A program made the position numbers and the translations under genes. From Paracentrotus lividus (lineage: Eukaryota; Echinodermata; Echinoidea; Camarodonta; Echinidae): 64,000 bases of DNA. Below, piece after piece: positions 46,570-58,580 of the stretch. The notes beneath the pieces are model-generated. The model saw nothing but the letters and a program-made list of their open reading frames with translations. It did no database searches and was not told where the DNA came from. The stretch spans positions 19,816,072 through 19,880,071 of the forward strand of contig CALNVZ010003430.1 in assembly GCA_940671915.1 (NCBI GenBank). The letters run 5' to 3'. Positions within the stretch are counted from its first letter, which is position 1. Each line of letters opens with the position of its first letter.

Positions 46570-47361
46570 CTCACGTCGCAGAGACATCTCCGAGACTCAA
46601 CGGATCAGAGACGTCTTAGAGATTGAAAAATCTCATAGATATGAAGATGTTTGATTTTCCTGCAACTCTTGAGATGTCATGGAGACTCTGGAGATGTCTC
46701 CATGGCTAGTCGAAACCTGTCTCAAACCAGTCTCAAACCTGTCTCATGGCAAATGGGATGCCACCATAAGAAAACTATCTGGAAGATATTGCAGGACAGC
46801 CATTGTTGGCAAGCCAGAAATACCTATCCCATGCAGTGAAGTGATGGCAACCTGCAGCCAATTTGAGTGAAACCGAACCCACTGGGAATGCATGACACAG
46901 TTCTGCCATCTTGACTTCTACCATATAGAGTTGACCTTAACTGAGAGGTCAATTGAGGACAGAGGTCAAGGTCAAATGCACCTCATCCAGTGGCCAACCC
47001 TAAAGGGATGGTAGCCTTAAAAAGTAAACCTTAGATTTCTTATCTTAATCTTTTGATCTACATTGTATCTCATTTTGAGTACTGTTAATGTAGTGAATAT
47101 ATCATTTCAAGAAAATTTATTGATAATTATGAGCTGCATTTTATGAAACCAGCATCATTATTTGCCATGTCTGCGAGACTCTGAGATGTGTCTGGGATGA
47201 CAAAAAATCACATAGATATGATCAATTTTAATTCTTTCCTGCATCCCATGAGACATCGCAGAGACTTCGGAGACATCTCCGACATGCCTCTGTGACTAGT
47301 CTCCAACCTGCCTCAAACTAGTCGTAAACTCGTCTCTGGGCAAGTCGGATATCACCATTAG
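46570..47361. repeat. Pair of ~190 bp AGAC-rich repeat copies, ~600 bp apart
   Basis: Copy 1 (46570-46765) and copy 2 (47169-47361) share cagagac(t/a)..cgagact text, aaaatc(t/a)catagatatga, a stretch of gagatgtc/gagacatc palindromes, and a tail of repeated aacctg(t/c)ctcaaac ending in gatgccaccat or gatatcaccat. The units are internally rich in self-complementary GGAGACATCTCC-type words. Confidence 0.65.
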
Positions 47362-49190
47362 ATCTCGTCTTCTTTGTGTCCGTCTCGATGACAAAGCCTC
47401 TTTTAGTTTGAAGAAAATACCATAAAAAAGGTTCAAATGAATTGACAGAAATGGTAATTATTATTAAAGAAGGAACAAAAAGGCAAGGAAGTATGTGGGG
47501 ATAGAACGTAGAAGGAAGGAATGATAGTATGATCAAATCATGAGATGAAGAAATAAAGGAGGAGACATCTTGTATTCATCAGTCCATCCTGGTATCATCT
47601 TCTTCTTCAAGACAGCAACATCATCCTCTAAGGTTTTGGTTTCTCTCTACATTTCACTCAGAGGGACATGAAATTGGGAGTCAATTAGATCGAAGGGGTC
47701 AAATAAACTGCTCTCAAATCAAAATCCTTTTCCCTAGGATCTGTCATGCGAAAAAGGTCTGCTCTGCTTAGGGGTTTCTTTCGAAGATGGTTTCACATAT
47801 CTTGCAGGCTTGAGTGAGCCATCGAGTACATATTTACTGCATGATGTTTGCTCCGATGTCTTTTCTCTCACTTTCATTTTAGTTCAAAATACCTAGTTAT
47901 GGTGCTCACAGTCACTCTTCTTCTTCTTCTTCTTTTTTTTTTTTTTTTTTTTCCGGCACAAGTCGCTAATCATGTATCCTTTCTTCTTATTTTCTTGTAG
48001 GTAGACTCTGTAGCTTGTGATCAATTTTTACAAGATCAAATTTTCTGCTCACTCGAGCTTTGAAAGCTAAGGGGTTCTCTGGGATGGTCACCAATATAGG
48101 GTTTGCCATAGCTCAGTCGGTAGAGCACCTGTCTAGCTATCGATTAGTTTTGAATCCTGATGGAATCCCATTTTTCAAGATCAAATTTTAACATTGAAAG
48201 CTCTTTTACACCTCTTTTACGCTGATAACAAATGATGCTATTAGGTGAATATAACTACCGAAACACAAATAAAGATTGCATTTTTAGTGTAAAAAACTGC
48301 TAATGTATTAGATAAATAGTTTGGTATAAATTCCTAATGTACAATTTACGCAGGATTGAGGAAATAGCATCCTGCCTCACATGTCACAATGATGTCAGAA
48401 GAGGCAAGCTGGTATGCATATAGTTTTTCCAGTGACTTCCCATTCAATTTCCTATATCTCTTGTACTTTTTGACGTTTAACCTGAGCTGAACTTTGTCAA
48501 GCATTGAACAGGATACCTATCCTAAAACTAGCGTATCTAGGTCGCTCAAGATAAACACCGATTTGTATCAATTTGTCTGCTAATTTAGGAACTTTCTTTA
48601 CAAACCTTTGGTAGAGGTATGTTGTGATGGATAGCACATGTAGACATCGACCCGACTTTGATTTGTGTCAATTTGTGGCAGATTTGGTGACAGAAAGCCT
48701 CTGACTGTTTAAATAATTTTGCTTTTTGATTTGATTCAAGCCTTATTGTGATGTAGGAAAGATACCTCTGAGAAAACGAGTTATTCAATTTAGGCTGTAG
48801 ATTCAAGTCAGGTGGTTATTTAGATACGATGCTGCACTACTCAAGGGTATCTTTTTGGCATATCCTTCAGTAGTCCATTGTATTGGGCTAACTTGTTGAC
48901 TTTCTATCTTGTTTATAATGTTCCAGGCAAATAATTGGAAGAGGACACACATCATATTATAACATTAAATTATATTTTCAATCTACATTGTAAGTGATGT
49001 TTTGAAAAAAAGAGTTTGAAGATGGGAAGACAGTAAGTGAACTTGGCAGCTCTTAATTTTGGCTTGAAAATTATGAGACAGAAACTAGTCTCTTTATCCC
49101 TCTATGGGATAATTTCGTCTTGCTTGAAACGGCTAAGCCAGACAGATTCAAGAGCACGTCCTGCCAATATTAAATTCTTAGTGCCAGTAA
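47362..49190. other. Non-coding stretch with a tRNA-like fragment
   Basis: A CTT repeat followed by a poly(T) tract (about 47918-47951) and a tRNA-like piece at 48101-48170 (listed). Nothing else seen. Confidence 0.55.
48101..48170 (+). mobile_element. tRNA-derived SINE head or tRNA pseudogene
   Basis: TAGCTCAGTCGGTAGAGC (48109-48126) is a perfect tRNA D-arm/A-box; the anticodon region follows, and the expected B box is degraded to ttttgaatcctg (48148-48159). The acceptor stem does not pair. So it is not a working tRNA gene. Confidence 0.55.
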
Positions 49191-49204
49191 GGCGTTAGTT
49201 TGTA

Positions 49205-49505
49205 TACTTTACTACGGCATTACCGTCCTTTTTGCGCTCCATGGTCAATATCATCCATGTCATTAGAGACGAGCCCATGCCAAGTCTTGTTAAAGTTTAC
49301 ATCACCTTTGGCAAGCAGTTTTTCCTTGCAATATCGTCTCTCATCGACGACCTGGTGTCTTCCTGAAGAAGCGTTGTTATTCGTCTGGAACATTAACGGC
49401 CCGCTGGGCGCATCCATTCATATCATAACCATGCTGGGTGGGTCGGTCGAGTTGACATTCTTTGCTGGAGTTTCCTTGTCATCGTTAACGTTATGGGGTC
49501 ATGGA
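49205..49505 (-). other. Coding-like patch of unknown origin
   Basis: The minus strand reads a hydrophilic frame (HNVNDDKETPAKNV onward), one TGA, then 65 further codons beginning MDAPSGPLMFQTNNN and ending with a stop at about 49220. The plus strand is also open for 102 codons. Composition is more even and CG-richer than the surroundings. No homology recognised; a decayed exon or retroposed fragment is possible. Confidence 0.2.
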
Positions 49506-49509
49506 TAGG

Positions 49510-52500
49510 TCATGATCATGTTCATTAAGTAGTACAGCGGAAGGATCATCGCCAAACCATGCTTTTCTACACAAAATTACCTTTTGGGATATACCGTTAT
49601 GATATACTTGCACCAAAACTCTCAAGAGAGGGAGGGGAGATTTACTTTTTCGAAAGTTTACTACAATCTACAGGTTTGAATGAATTATAGTTTAATTGAA
49701 TTTAGCTTTAAAAGAAGCAAAATGATGTTTAAATCCATGTCAAATTCAAGAGAAAGTGTTATATGATAATAATTGTTTATAAGTACATGTATCGGAGGTA
49801 GTATTAGTTTATAACATGAGATCCAAATGATTGAAATAATATAACAATTGTTACAGGCCCACTGAATGAGACTGAAAAGCATATCATAATCCAGTACTTA
49901 TGCTTTTGAAATCCTTTACGAACAGAGTGCTGGCATGCCATTTATGAATGCACATAACATTCATTGATACAGTGAATGATTTTTCTGCATAGCTTATGTC
50001 AACATCCAAAGCCATTGAAAATTAACAAGGTGAAGTTCAGTGTTTCTGAGTAGGCGTGTTTATGAACCAATGAACAACAAAAACTTGACTCCCATAGTGT
50101 GTATTTTTTCATTTTCAATTCGCACTCACTGGCTCTGATTTTTCAGGGTTAATTCATCCCCCTCTGTGGCTGTATTTGCACAGGGTCTATTTGTCTTGTT
50201 TTGCAACATAGTTGTGTTGACCAAAACTTTTGTTGCCATGGTAAATTGGCAATTATCTGCTAAGTAGTTCAGTTCAAGCCCTCCTTTGTCAGGTTTTTTC
50301 TTTGTTTTGAGTGGAATTTGAAACAAATCCATGGCAATTAAAATCATTGCAACAGAGGACTACATTTTGCACGGTAGATCAACAGAAATACAGTATACAG
50401 CTTGACTAAAAACTCAAGTGGGCGTGTTTCTTTTATATGGTATAAAGGGTGTTTTGTTTGAGTAAATGTCTGGGCTATCTATGTATACATATGATCTTAA
50501 GGAGTGAATTAGTATGAAACATGACTCATGATATGATTGAATGGTATGGAACATTGTGAGTGAGTAGACATGAATGTTGTCTGTACAGAATAGAAACCTA
50601 TCACACAAACGAACTGCACAAATTGTGGCTTTTCACTATCACGAATTTGATAAGGTTCTGTTTAGTTGAAAGAGACATTCAACTTTGCAATATTTCATGT
50701 AGTTGCTACCTTTGCCCCACTTCCAACATATTTGAGTAGACTTCAGCAGTTAGAAATGTAGTTATGAGCAGTCTGTGTAACACCATGTGAATACCCCAGC
50801 CACATCTCTGAGCCAAGCGATCATCAACAAAACTTTTTACATTCACGAATAAGGCCATTTTATGTTCAGTCTTGTGTCATTCTCGTAAATATGGCTAGGG
50901 TATTTGGAGGAAACTTAGAGACCGGTCTGAGAGACGAAGAGAAGCCAGTTGTCACAAGGGGGTGGGGTAATGGAAAACCAATATTTAGTGAGACATACCT
51001 TCAACAGACCAGAAATGGGGCAAACACAGTTCCAAGAGTTTCAGTTTCTTACACATATCATATTTATAGATTGGTAAAATGTATTCCCTCATCTCGTACA
51101 GGTACTTGTCTTGCCCTGGTTGGCTAACTGTACAGGTTTGCACAGAGTAGAATGTTAGCATAATTTGCATTAATTTGGATAAAGTTGAAATGATAAAAAA
51201 CTTTTTGTTGAATAACAATATTTTATAAGAACACAGTCTTGTGAATAAATATTAGAAATTGTTATGATTACAAGTGGTTCACAGAATGTGAAGATATTTG
51301 GGGAAAGGTGAATGTACGTAATGTGGAAGAAGAACATAGTTCAAAAGTATAATTCAGTTGAAATGTTTGACTTGTGACAGATACCATTACAATACTATCT
51401 TACAATGTAGCCCTACAAGATAAGTTCATGACATCTCAAGGAATTTTGATGCATTGATTTAAAAATTAATCAGATTCCAAGAAAGTTGCTCCGCGGTAGA
51501 GTGACAAACAAACTAGAGCACACCAATACTTCCGCAAGCTCTCCCCAATGTCAATATTCGACACCTCCTCATGGCTAAATTACAGATTTTGAATATGCAG
51601 ACAAACAATAATGCATTGATAGACATCTATGAGACCTTCCTATTTACCCAAAGACATCTTTGCTGCGCACCCATTATAATAACCATCCACTACATGCCAC
51701 ACATGTAACCCTACGATGTAACCTACATGTAACGTACAATGTGAAACCTACATTTGTATGGAACTGAAGTTATTTTTGAAAGTGCACATATTGACAAGGC
51801 CTACAGTACTATATCCAGTGCATTGTTATTGTTGAGTTGCAATGGGCGTGTGTACGTTTTATTCCCTCAATGAAGTTATTCATATCATTTGTATCTCTGC
51901 TCTCCTGTCCGTGTGACACCATGCATGCGGTTTTATATGCTAATAAATGCTGTAATGTTCATGTATTTCTTTCCTTGTACAAATCTTCTTTTGTTGTAGT
52001 ACATGTGTATCTTTCTAAATTCATTACATTCCCCCTTTATTCCCTCTGCATTATTATTTGTCTGTACTGTCTGGTTTTTCACTCATTCTTTTCCCCCTAA
52101 CATTATTCTTTGGTTGCTCTCTCAAATCTGGTTTTCCAACTTCATAACCCTCAATTGAACCATTTTCCATATCAATATAGGCCTACATGTCTTGATATAT
52201 CACAACACATACAGATGCAAATAGACTATACAATCAAGAAAGTCCAAGTCACCCTAAGTGATTGGGTTTAATTTGCTTGAATTCAATTAGGCCTACATTC
52301 TATGTTACATAGAAGAAGTAGTACAAATAGTCCATTTAAATTTACATGAGATTTTTGTACTATTGACATAATTTGCTTAAATGGTTTAAATAATGTTTTG
52401 AAGGTATGCTCATATCGTATGATATCTATCTACTCTGTACATTTGTTTTCTTTTGCATATATGTGAGAAAGAAAGTTATTGAATTGAATTATATTCTGGA

Positions 52501-52749
52501 ATAACCAGAGACAGACCTATGCTTGTGATGCACGTAATCCCTTATGAATGGGGCCAAGTATTTTGTTATTTCGCATTTTAAATAAGGCCCAGAAAAGAAA
52601 TTGTTTGTGATTTCAAGGTGCATGGCTCTTGAGCCAAGGCAATGTGTTGAGATTATGTGCTTGGCAGGAAGCCTGGAGAATGGTCCTATTCACATTTGGA
52701 AAATAACTTTCAATGTTTAAGACCATGTGAGTGAAAAGGGATGGAGCTA
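49510..52749. other. Non-coding stretch, nothing seen
   Basis: AT-rich with scattered palindromes. The frame at 50891-51127 has mixed composition but no recognisable product. Confidence 0.5.
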
Positions 52750-53165
52750 TAGTAATACCCAAAGTATAAAATGTAGAGGATTATCCCAATAATTTGACCC
52801 ACTCACACATAAAATTTGACTTTCATTGTGTTCACCTTGTTAGCAATGCTTAAAGTGTGAAATTTGGAGGATGTATGTGAATAATTTGACCGATTCACAC
52901 ATAAAATTTGACTTTCATTAAGTAGGCCTATACCTTGTGAGAAAGGACAACTATATATCCAACCACAATAATGCCTAAAGTGTGAAATGTAGAGGATCGT
53001 GTGAACACTCTGACCCATTCACACACATAATATAACTTTCAATGCATTATAAGTCTTTGATGAACAAACATGATGCAGCTATAATAATGCCTTAAAAGTG
53101 TGAAATTTATAGGATTATACTGACTATCGTCTCATTCTCACACACAATTTAACTTAAATTGTGTT
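52750..53165. repeat. Four-unit diverged tandem array
   Basis: Each unit contains aaagtgtgaaat(t/g)t(a/g)gaggat followed by ttcacaca(t/c)a.aattt.actttca; anchors at 52761, 52852, 52977 and 53095 (spacing 91, 125 and 118 bp). Confidence 0.75.
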
Positions 53166-53570
53166 GGACCTTGCAAGGAATAGAATATCTAGGCCCGGGC
53201 TACAACCTTGGTAAATGCATGATGCAGATTTTTTTAGCCCCAAAATAGAACAGAACCCCCACCCCCATAAACAGCAAAACAAACAAGCCCACATATACTA
53301 CAACATTATTGTGCAAGGTTAATATTAAAGGGGAAAAAGTGAAGGTTTGAACACCCTTTTTTTTTTGTTTTTGTTTGGTGGGGGGGGGGTATTATTTAAA
53401 TCCATTAATTTTACAGATTGCAACTAGGCGTACATGTATACCTACACATAGGGCCTTTGACCAATTTAAATTAAACTAATATATTTAGCTAACATAAAAA
53501 TGAGTAGGCCTACATACTAGTAGTTTTATTTTTGTGGCAGTGTTGATGTTTTCTTGAAAAATGTTTCATA

Positions 53571-53804
53571 TACTGTATTCGCTGTTATTTTCGCGCGATT
53601 AATTTTTCGCGCTTAGAGGCCTCAAAGCGTATTTGTGGGTTTTTAAATTCGCGCTGCATTTACGTACGAACGCAATTTAACCTATGTAAAGCATGCATAA
53701 GAAAGCATGCTCATATATTCGCGTGTTTTTAAATTCGCGCCGTACGATCTTTGCGCGAAATCCGCGAAAATTAATGTACCGCGAAAATTTCCACGTTTAC
53801 AGTA
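53571..53804. mobile_element. ~234 bp MITE with TACTGTA ends
   Basis: The left end TACTGTATTCGCTGTTATTT and the right end, reverse complemented, TACTGTAAACGTGGAAATTT both lead into TTCGCG-rich text. The interior is rich in TTCGCGC words. Related mosaic text occurs near 24385-24560 and 29110-29240. No coding capacity. Confidence 0.65.
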
Positions 53805-55815
53805 GTGGGAAAAAAAATTACTTTCTCCAGTATGTGCAAGAGTTGTAGTTAGATAATGTTTTGATAGTTCAAGTCAGAACACATAACCTTGACATCCATA
53901 AGTTTGCAAACAATACACCTTACTCAATCGTCTATCCTTCGATGTAGTGTTCTGTCTTTCCCCAGGTTGTAAGTTTATCCATTGCTGCTTTAAGTTCAAG
54001 CCCAAATCGCCAACAATAGCGCGATGCTGATCCATTTACAAGCAGAAAGATGGACATATTTCTGCAAGTTGATATACAAAATTGAAAACAAGTCATCACC
54101 ACATTGTATGTTGGTGACAGCTATATACCTGAATCATGTGAGTCATGATGAGGGTTGGGTTAAAAGTCTTAGTCTCGCTCACCAGACACTTTCCCTCACC
54201 CTCCCCAAAATTTATATCCCAAATCCTGAAAACAATATTTTATAAAACAAGGTGTCATGTACTGTTTATTACCACAATATTTTTTTTAACTAAGCTGAGA
54301 AGAAATCACAGATTTCATTCAAATCGTATCAGTCCCCTGATCAATTTTCGTGATAAGTCTGTGATTATAGGCTAGGGTCTCCTTTAGATATTGAAAATTA
54401 TATGCCTTATTGCAATACTAGCTGTCAACAGAGGTAGAGTGCAGGAAAGTTCATAACCTCTGATTTTTTTTAAATAAACATAGAACCAGGCATGGTAGAG
54501 AATGTTTTGTCTATGCTGTGTAACATTTGATATCAATAGATTCTAACTGAACTATGAAAGAGCTTTCGTGAAGTATAATATATATTTCTTTTACTTTGGC
54601 AGAATAGCTGTATGCTTGCCCTTTTCGATATGTCTATAAAGACCATTTATTGTTGTTGTTGTTTGTTTTTTTGTAACTGAACTGTGTTTTCATTGAAACA
54701 TTGTACACCTACCACATAGGATTCTGTTTTGTTCCCCTTTAATATTGAATCAATCTTTAAATACCGGTCTAAATGGGGGTATCTCACTGAGTAGCGTATG
54801 CTTGCGAAAGTTGAGATTGAGCAGTGGCATACATGGAGAGAATCTAGCAAACTCCTCAAACAGTAGATATATACATTTCACATTTTCTTTTGTACTGCTT
54901 TGTTAGGCAAGCACTTTACAAAAGAAAATGCATTATAGTGGTAACTCATGAAATGGAATTGGTTTATCTCTCTGTGGCACAGCTCATTCGCAATGCTTGC
55001 AAGCATTCACTACACAGTAAAAGACCCCTTTGCCATCCTAAATGCCGTTAGTTCTGCAACCCTTTAGTCCCTATTTATACTCCTATTATTCCACACCGAT
55101 CATTTTTTGTTCTGAAAGTGATCCAAAGACGTCACCTTCTTCACACCCTCCATGATGAGCATCACATGTCATGACTCACTTCTACACCTCTTCACCCCAT
55201 CAACTTCACGTGCCCTGTCATGATCTTTGCAAAAAATTGAATCACAGTCAAGTTTCTATGGTGTGGTACTGCGATCATCTATAGCAAATCGTATCAAAAA
55301 GCTTCTTGCGTTTCTTTAGTTAACCTGCTGGAGTCCCTTCCTGTGTAAAAAGACCTTTTTCTTGCCCTCACCCAACCCCTCTGCTCCTATATGCCACATT
55401 GTACCCCACCCTTACCCCTAAGAACCAACCTGCTTTTCACAGGTTCATGACCATGTAGATGTCCTCTCGCAGGGCTCAACACAGCAAGAGGACTGATGTA
55501 CAGAGGTCCCACAGAATCTAAGCTACATTGGTCTGTCCCTAAAAATGTTTAAAAATAAACAAAAGGGCTCCACATGTCTTTAGAGATCAGGATTTGGTGT
55601 AGCAGTAATGTTTTATGGTCATTTACAAACTGACTGGTTAGACCCAGGGTACAAATCTTTGTCATGTCTATCAGATGGTGATGTTTTAAGGTCAGTTCCA
55701 GCCGTATCTGTATGATACACTCCAGGAAAAAAGCCCAACCAACCAACCAATTAACCAACCCAACCATGCATACCATCCTCACAAATCTGAAGAATTTCAA
55801 TTTGGACACCATGTG
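53805..55815. other. Non-coding stretch, nothing seen
   Basis: No element ends, RNA genes or credible frames seen. A CCAA repeat occurs at about 55737-55768. Confidence 0.5.
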
Positions 55816-56200
55816 CAACGCTCAACACTAACATATTTTAGGAGTTGCCCAGCAGGGCAACCAAAAGTCTGATTTTCCTCCAAAATGGTTGCCCGAATGA
55901 AAAATCTGGTTGCCTGGCCAAAAAACAAAAACTATAACGACATTGAAGATTTTTATTTTTATGTTGAAAACTGTGCATAAAATGTGATTTACAATGAACT
56001 CATAATGTAACCTATTTTGAAGGGGCAGAAAATAAGAAAAGTCCTATACATTTAGTCCATCATATAGGACCTTACATTACTCTGTCAAGAAAAATTGCCC
56101 AGTTCGGGCAACTACTTTGATCATATCTTCCAAATTTGGTTGCCTGAGGGTCAAATCTGGTTGCCCCGAGCAACGGGGCACATGCTAATGTTGAGCGTTG
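55816..56200. mobile_element. 385 bp inverted-repeat element with ~7 bp target duplication
   Basis: Ends read CAACGCTCAACACTAACAT and, reverse complemented, CAACGCTCAACATTAGCAT. Immediately outside lie CCATGTG (55809-55815) and CCATGTA (56201-56207), a 6-of-7 match that fits a 7-8 bp target duplication as left by hAT-type transposases. Inside each end are repeated (g)gttgcccgag-type words that form further short hairpins. Confidence 0.65.
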
Positions 56201-56397
56201 CCATGTATAATAAGAAGTATGGTGTTCTCCCTTCTCTTCAAACTGACTGTGCCCCACCCTCTCACAGACCTCAAGTTCAGAACCAGGTAGACTTTCTGGA
56301 ACATCACTGCTTGCTGGCATGACTCAAATCTTCACCCCAACAATGGCCTAGATCTTAAACTTCACCCTATCAAGGGCGTCAGATTTCATCAGTGTCT

Positions 56398-56991
56398 TTA
56401 AAGGAGAATTGACCCTTTAGAGATAATTGGCTTACTGTGGATGCAGAAAAATCAAATAAGCACATCAGTGAAGATTTGGTAAAAATCAGATAAATGATAA
56501 GAAAGTTATGAGCATTTGAATGTTGAGATCTCTGATGACATAGGAAATCTCACATTGGCAACGCAGTCACCATTTGTGATGTCATACAGGGAGAACTCCC
56601 CATATTGTGTGCTCCAAAACTATTCAAAATGTCTCTTTATGTTCATTCTAATGATAGAACAGATTTTGTGTGCATGATTTATTATGTGTTTCATATATTT
56701 ACATGTCATCCATAAACAAATTTCTATATATTCTACCTTTAGAATTGAGAAAAAACAGGATTTCAGTAAAATGTGTACAATAGATATGGGACAGATCTCC
56801 CTGCATTACATCACACATCATGGTCACATTGCCAATTGGAGGATCTCCATATCATAAGTGATCTTAAAATCTGAAAATTCATATCTCTCTTATTCATTGT
56901 CTGATTTTTCTGAAACTTTTACCAATATGTCGTTTAGGTTTGTCTCCATTCACTGAAGCCAAATTTCTCTTAGGGGATAATTCCCCTTTAA
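56398..56991. mobile_element. 594 bp TTAA-flanked foldback MITE
   Basis: TTAAAGGAGAATT at the left and TTAAAGGGGAATT (reverse complement) at the right. The two arms pair over about 210 bp each (for example cagaaaaatca, ttggtaaaa, tgatgtcatacagggaga with their counterparts), leaving a loop of about 150 bp. TTAA at both ends suggests piggyBac-type mobilisation. Confidence 0.75.
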
Positions 56992-58580
56992 CCACCTATC
57001 AAACACATTCAGGGGGTAGACTATATGCTGAGTGAATTTATTCCTTGAACGCTATTTTATTAACCGCTTTCGGGGTATTAGAATATATAACAACATAACA
57101 AACAAAATGGCCCCCAAAAAACAACAAACTTTGAAACACATTGCCTGAAAATTGAAATAAATTTAGCAAAAAATTGCATAAAGATAAGATTTTGTAGCAG
57201 CCTGTGTACCATCGAGGAGATATTACAGTTAAATATCTTTTTGATAACATATAAATGTATCATTTAATGATGTTAGGGACATTTCAAACAAGAGGAGGTG
57301 GAAAGTCTTTCAGAAATGGCATGGAAAGATAGAAACATATGGACACAAAATGGATGTGATCAGGAATATTCCCTTGTTTTAATACATTCAAACTCGTATT
57401 AGAGAGGTTCTGCACAGATCCTAATATCAGGTTGGCAAAAATGGGTTAACATAACAATACACAAAGCTCCCTTTGAATAGGCCTACATTATTAAATTTAC
57501 ACATGGAAAATAGGTTGCTTAATTTTTTATGTTTTTTGTTTTTTGTAAACCTAGGAGAACTAGTTCGCATTTCCCAATGTTTATTTTCAGAGCTTCAAAT
57601 GATGAACTACAATTGTGCAATTGCCTGTCGCATCACAATGCATGCATAAAATGCAGTTGAGAAAGAGACTCTAGTCTCCATTGTCTATGTCTGTAAATAT
57701 TATTAATATTTAATGTATGTTTGTGCAATAATAGGTTTCCTAGCAACACATGTCCATAATAGTAATTGAAAAAGAGAACCAGGGTTTTTGTTCACAATCA
57801 GCATTTATGACGTTGCCTCTTCTGCACTTTGTAATGTCACAAAGTACACAAACTCCCTATTTTCCACTATTGGTGTATTCAGGATGATTGAACATACATG
57901 TACACCATGCAAACAGTTATATGGATTATATGTTTGATTTAAAATTTAAGAAGTCATACTCCCTCTTATAACCAATAAATTGGGAGACATAAACTTGACT
58001 TTATATGAATAAAAAATCTGTTTATAAAACTGGGATCTTGTGATATGCAGCAAATCAATACTGTCAATTTCACTGGCTTATAGAAGTAATCTAAAAACTT
58101 CATTTGTATGCTCTGCAAAAAGAAAAATTATGAAATACACTCACAAAAAATGACAAAAATGACAACAGAGAATGAACAATATAAAGATGATAACGCTTTG
58201 TATGAGAAAATAGTTTTTATTGTACTATAGCATCTGATGTTCGGTGCCCATAGGCATGAACAAATCCATTGTCCGTACATGTACTTCAATTATTGTGCTG
58301 TATTGAAATGTTTAGGAAGTAATTTCAGCTCTCCATTCTCCGTTAATCCAAAGTTATCCCATTCTGCGAAACAGCCTTTAAATTCCCAATCAACGACTGC
58401 GCACAAACTTTTTGGTGTTGCAAATGGGAAATTGACTTGCGCAAACAGCTGTGTGTACCTAGCTAAAATGATGATGAATTGTAGCCATAAATGGTGGGTG
58501 TATAGGGGCTTTACGGGTGGGAGAGTAAGCGGAGTGTTTTTCATTAGATATAGCATGCGTTCATGGTTGATTTTAAATTT
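56992..58580. other. Non-coding stretch, nothing seen
   Basis: AT-rich; no element ends or genes recognised. Confidence 0.5.
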
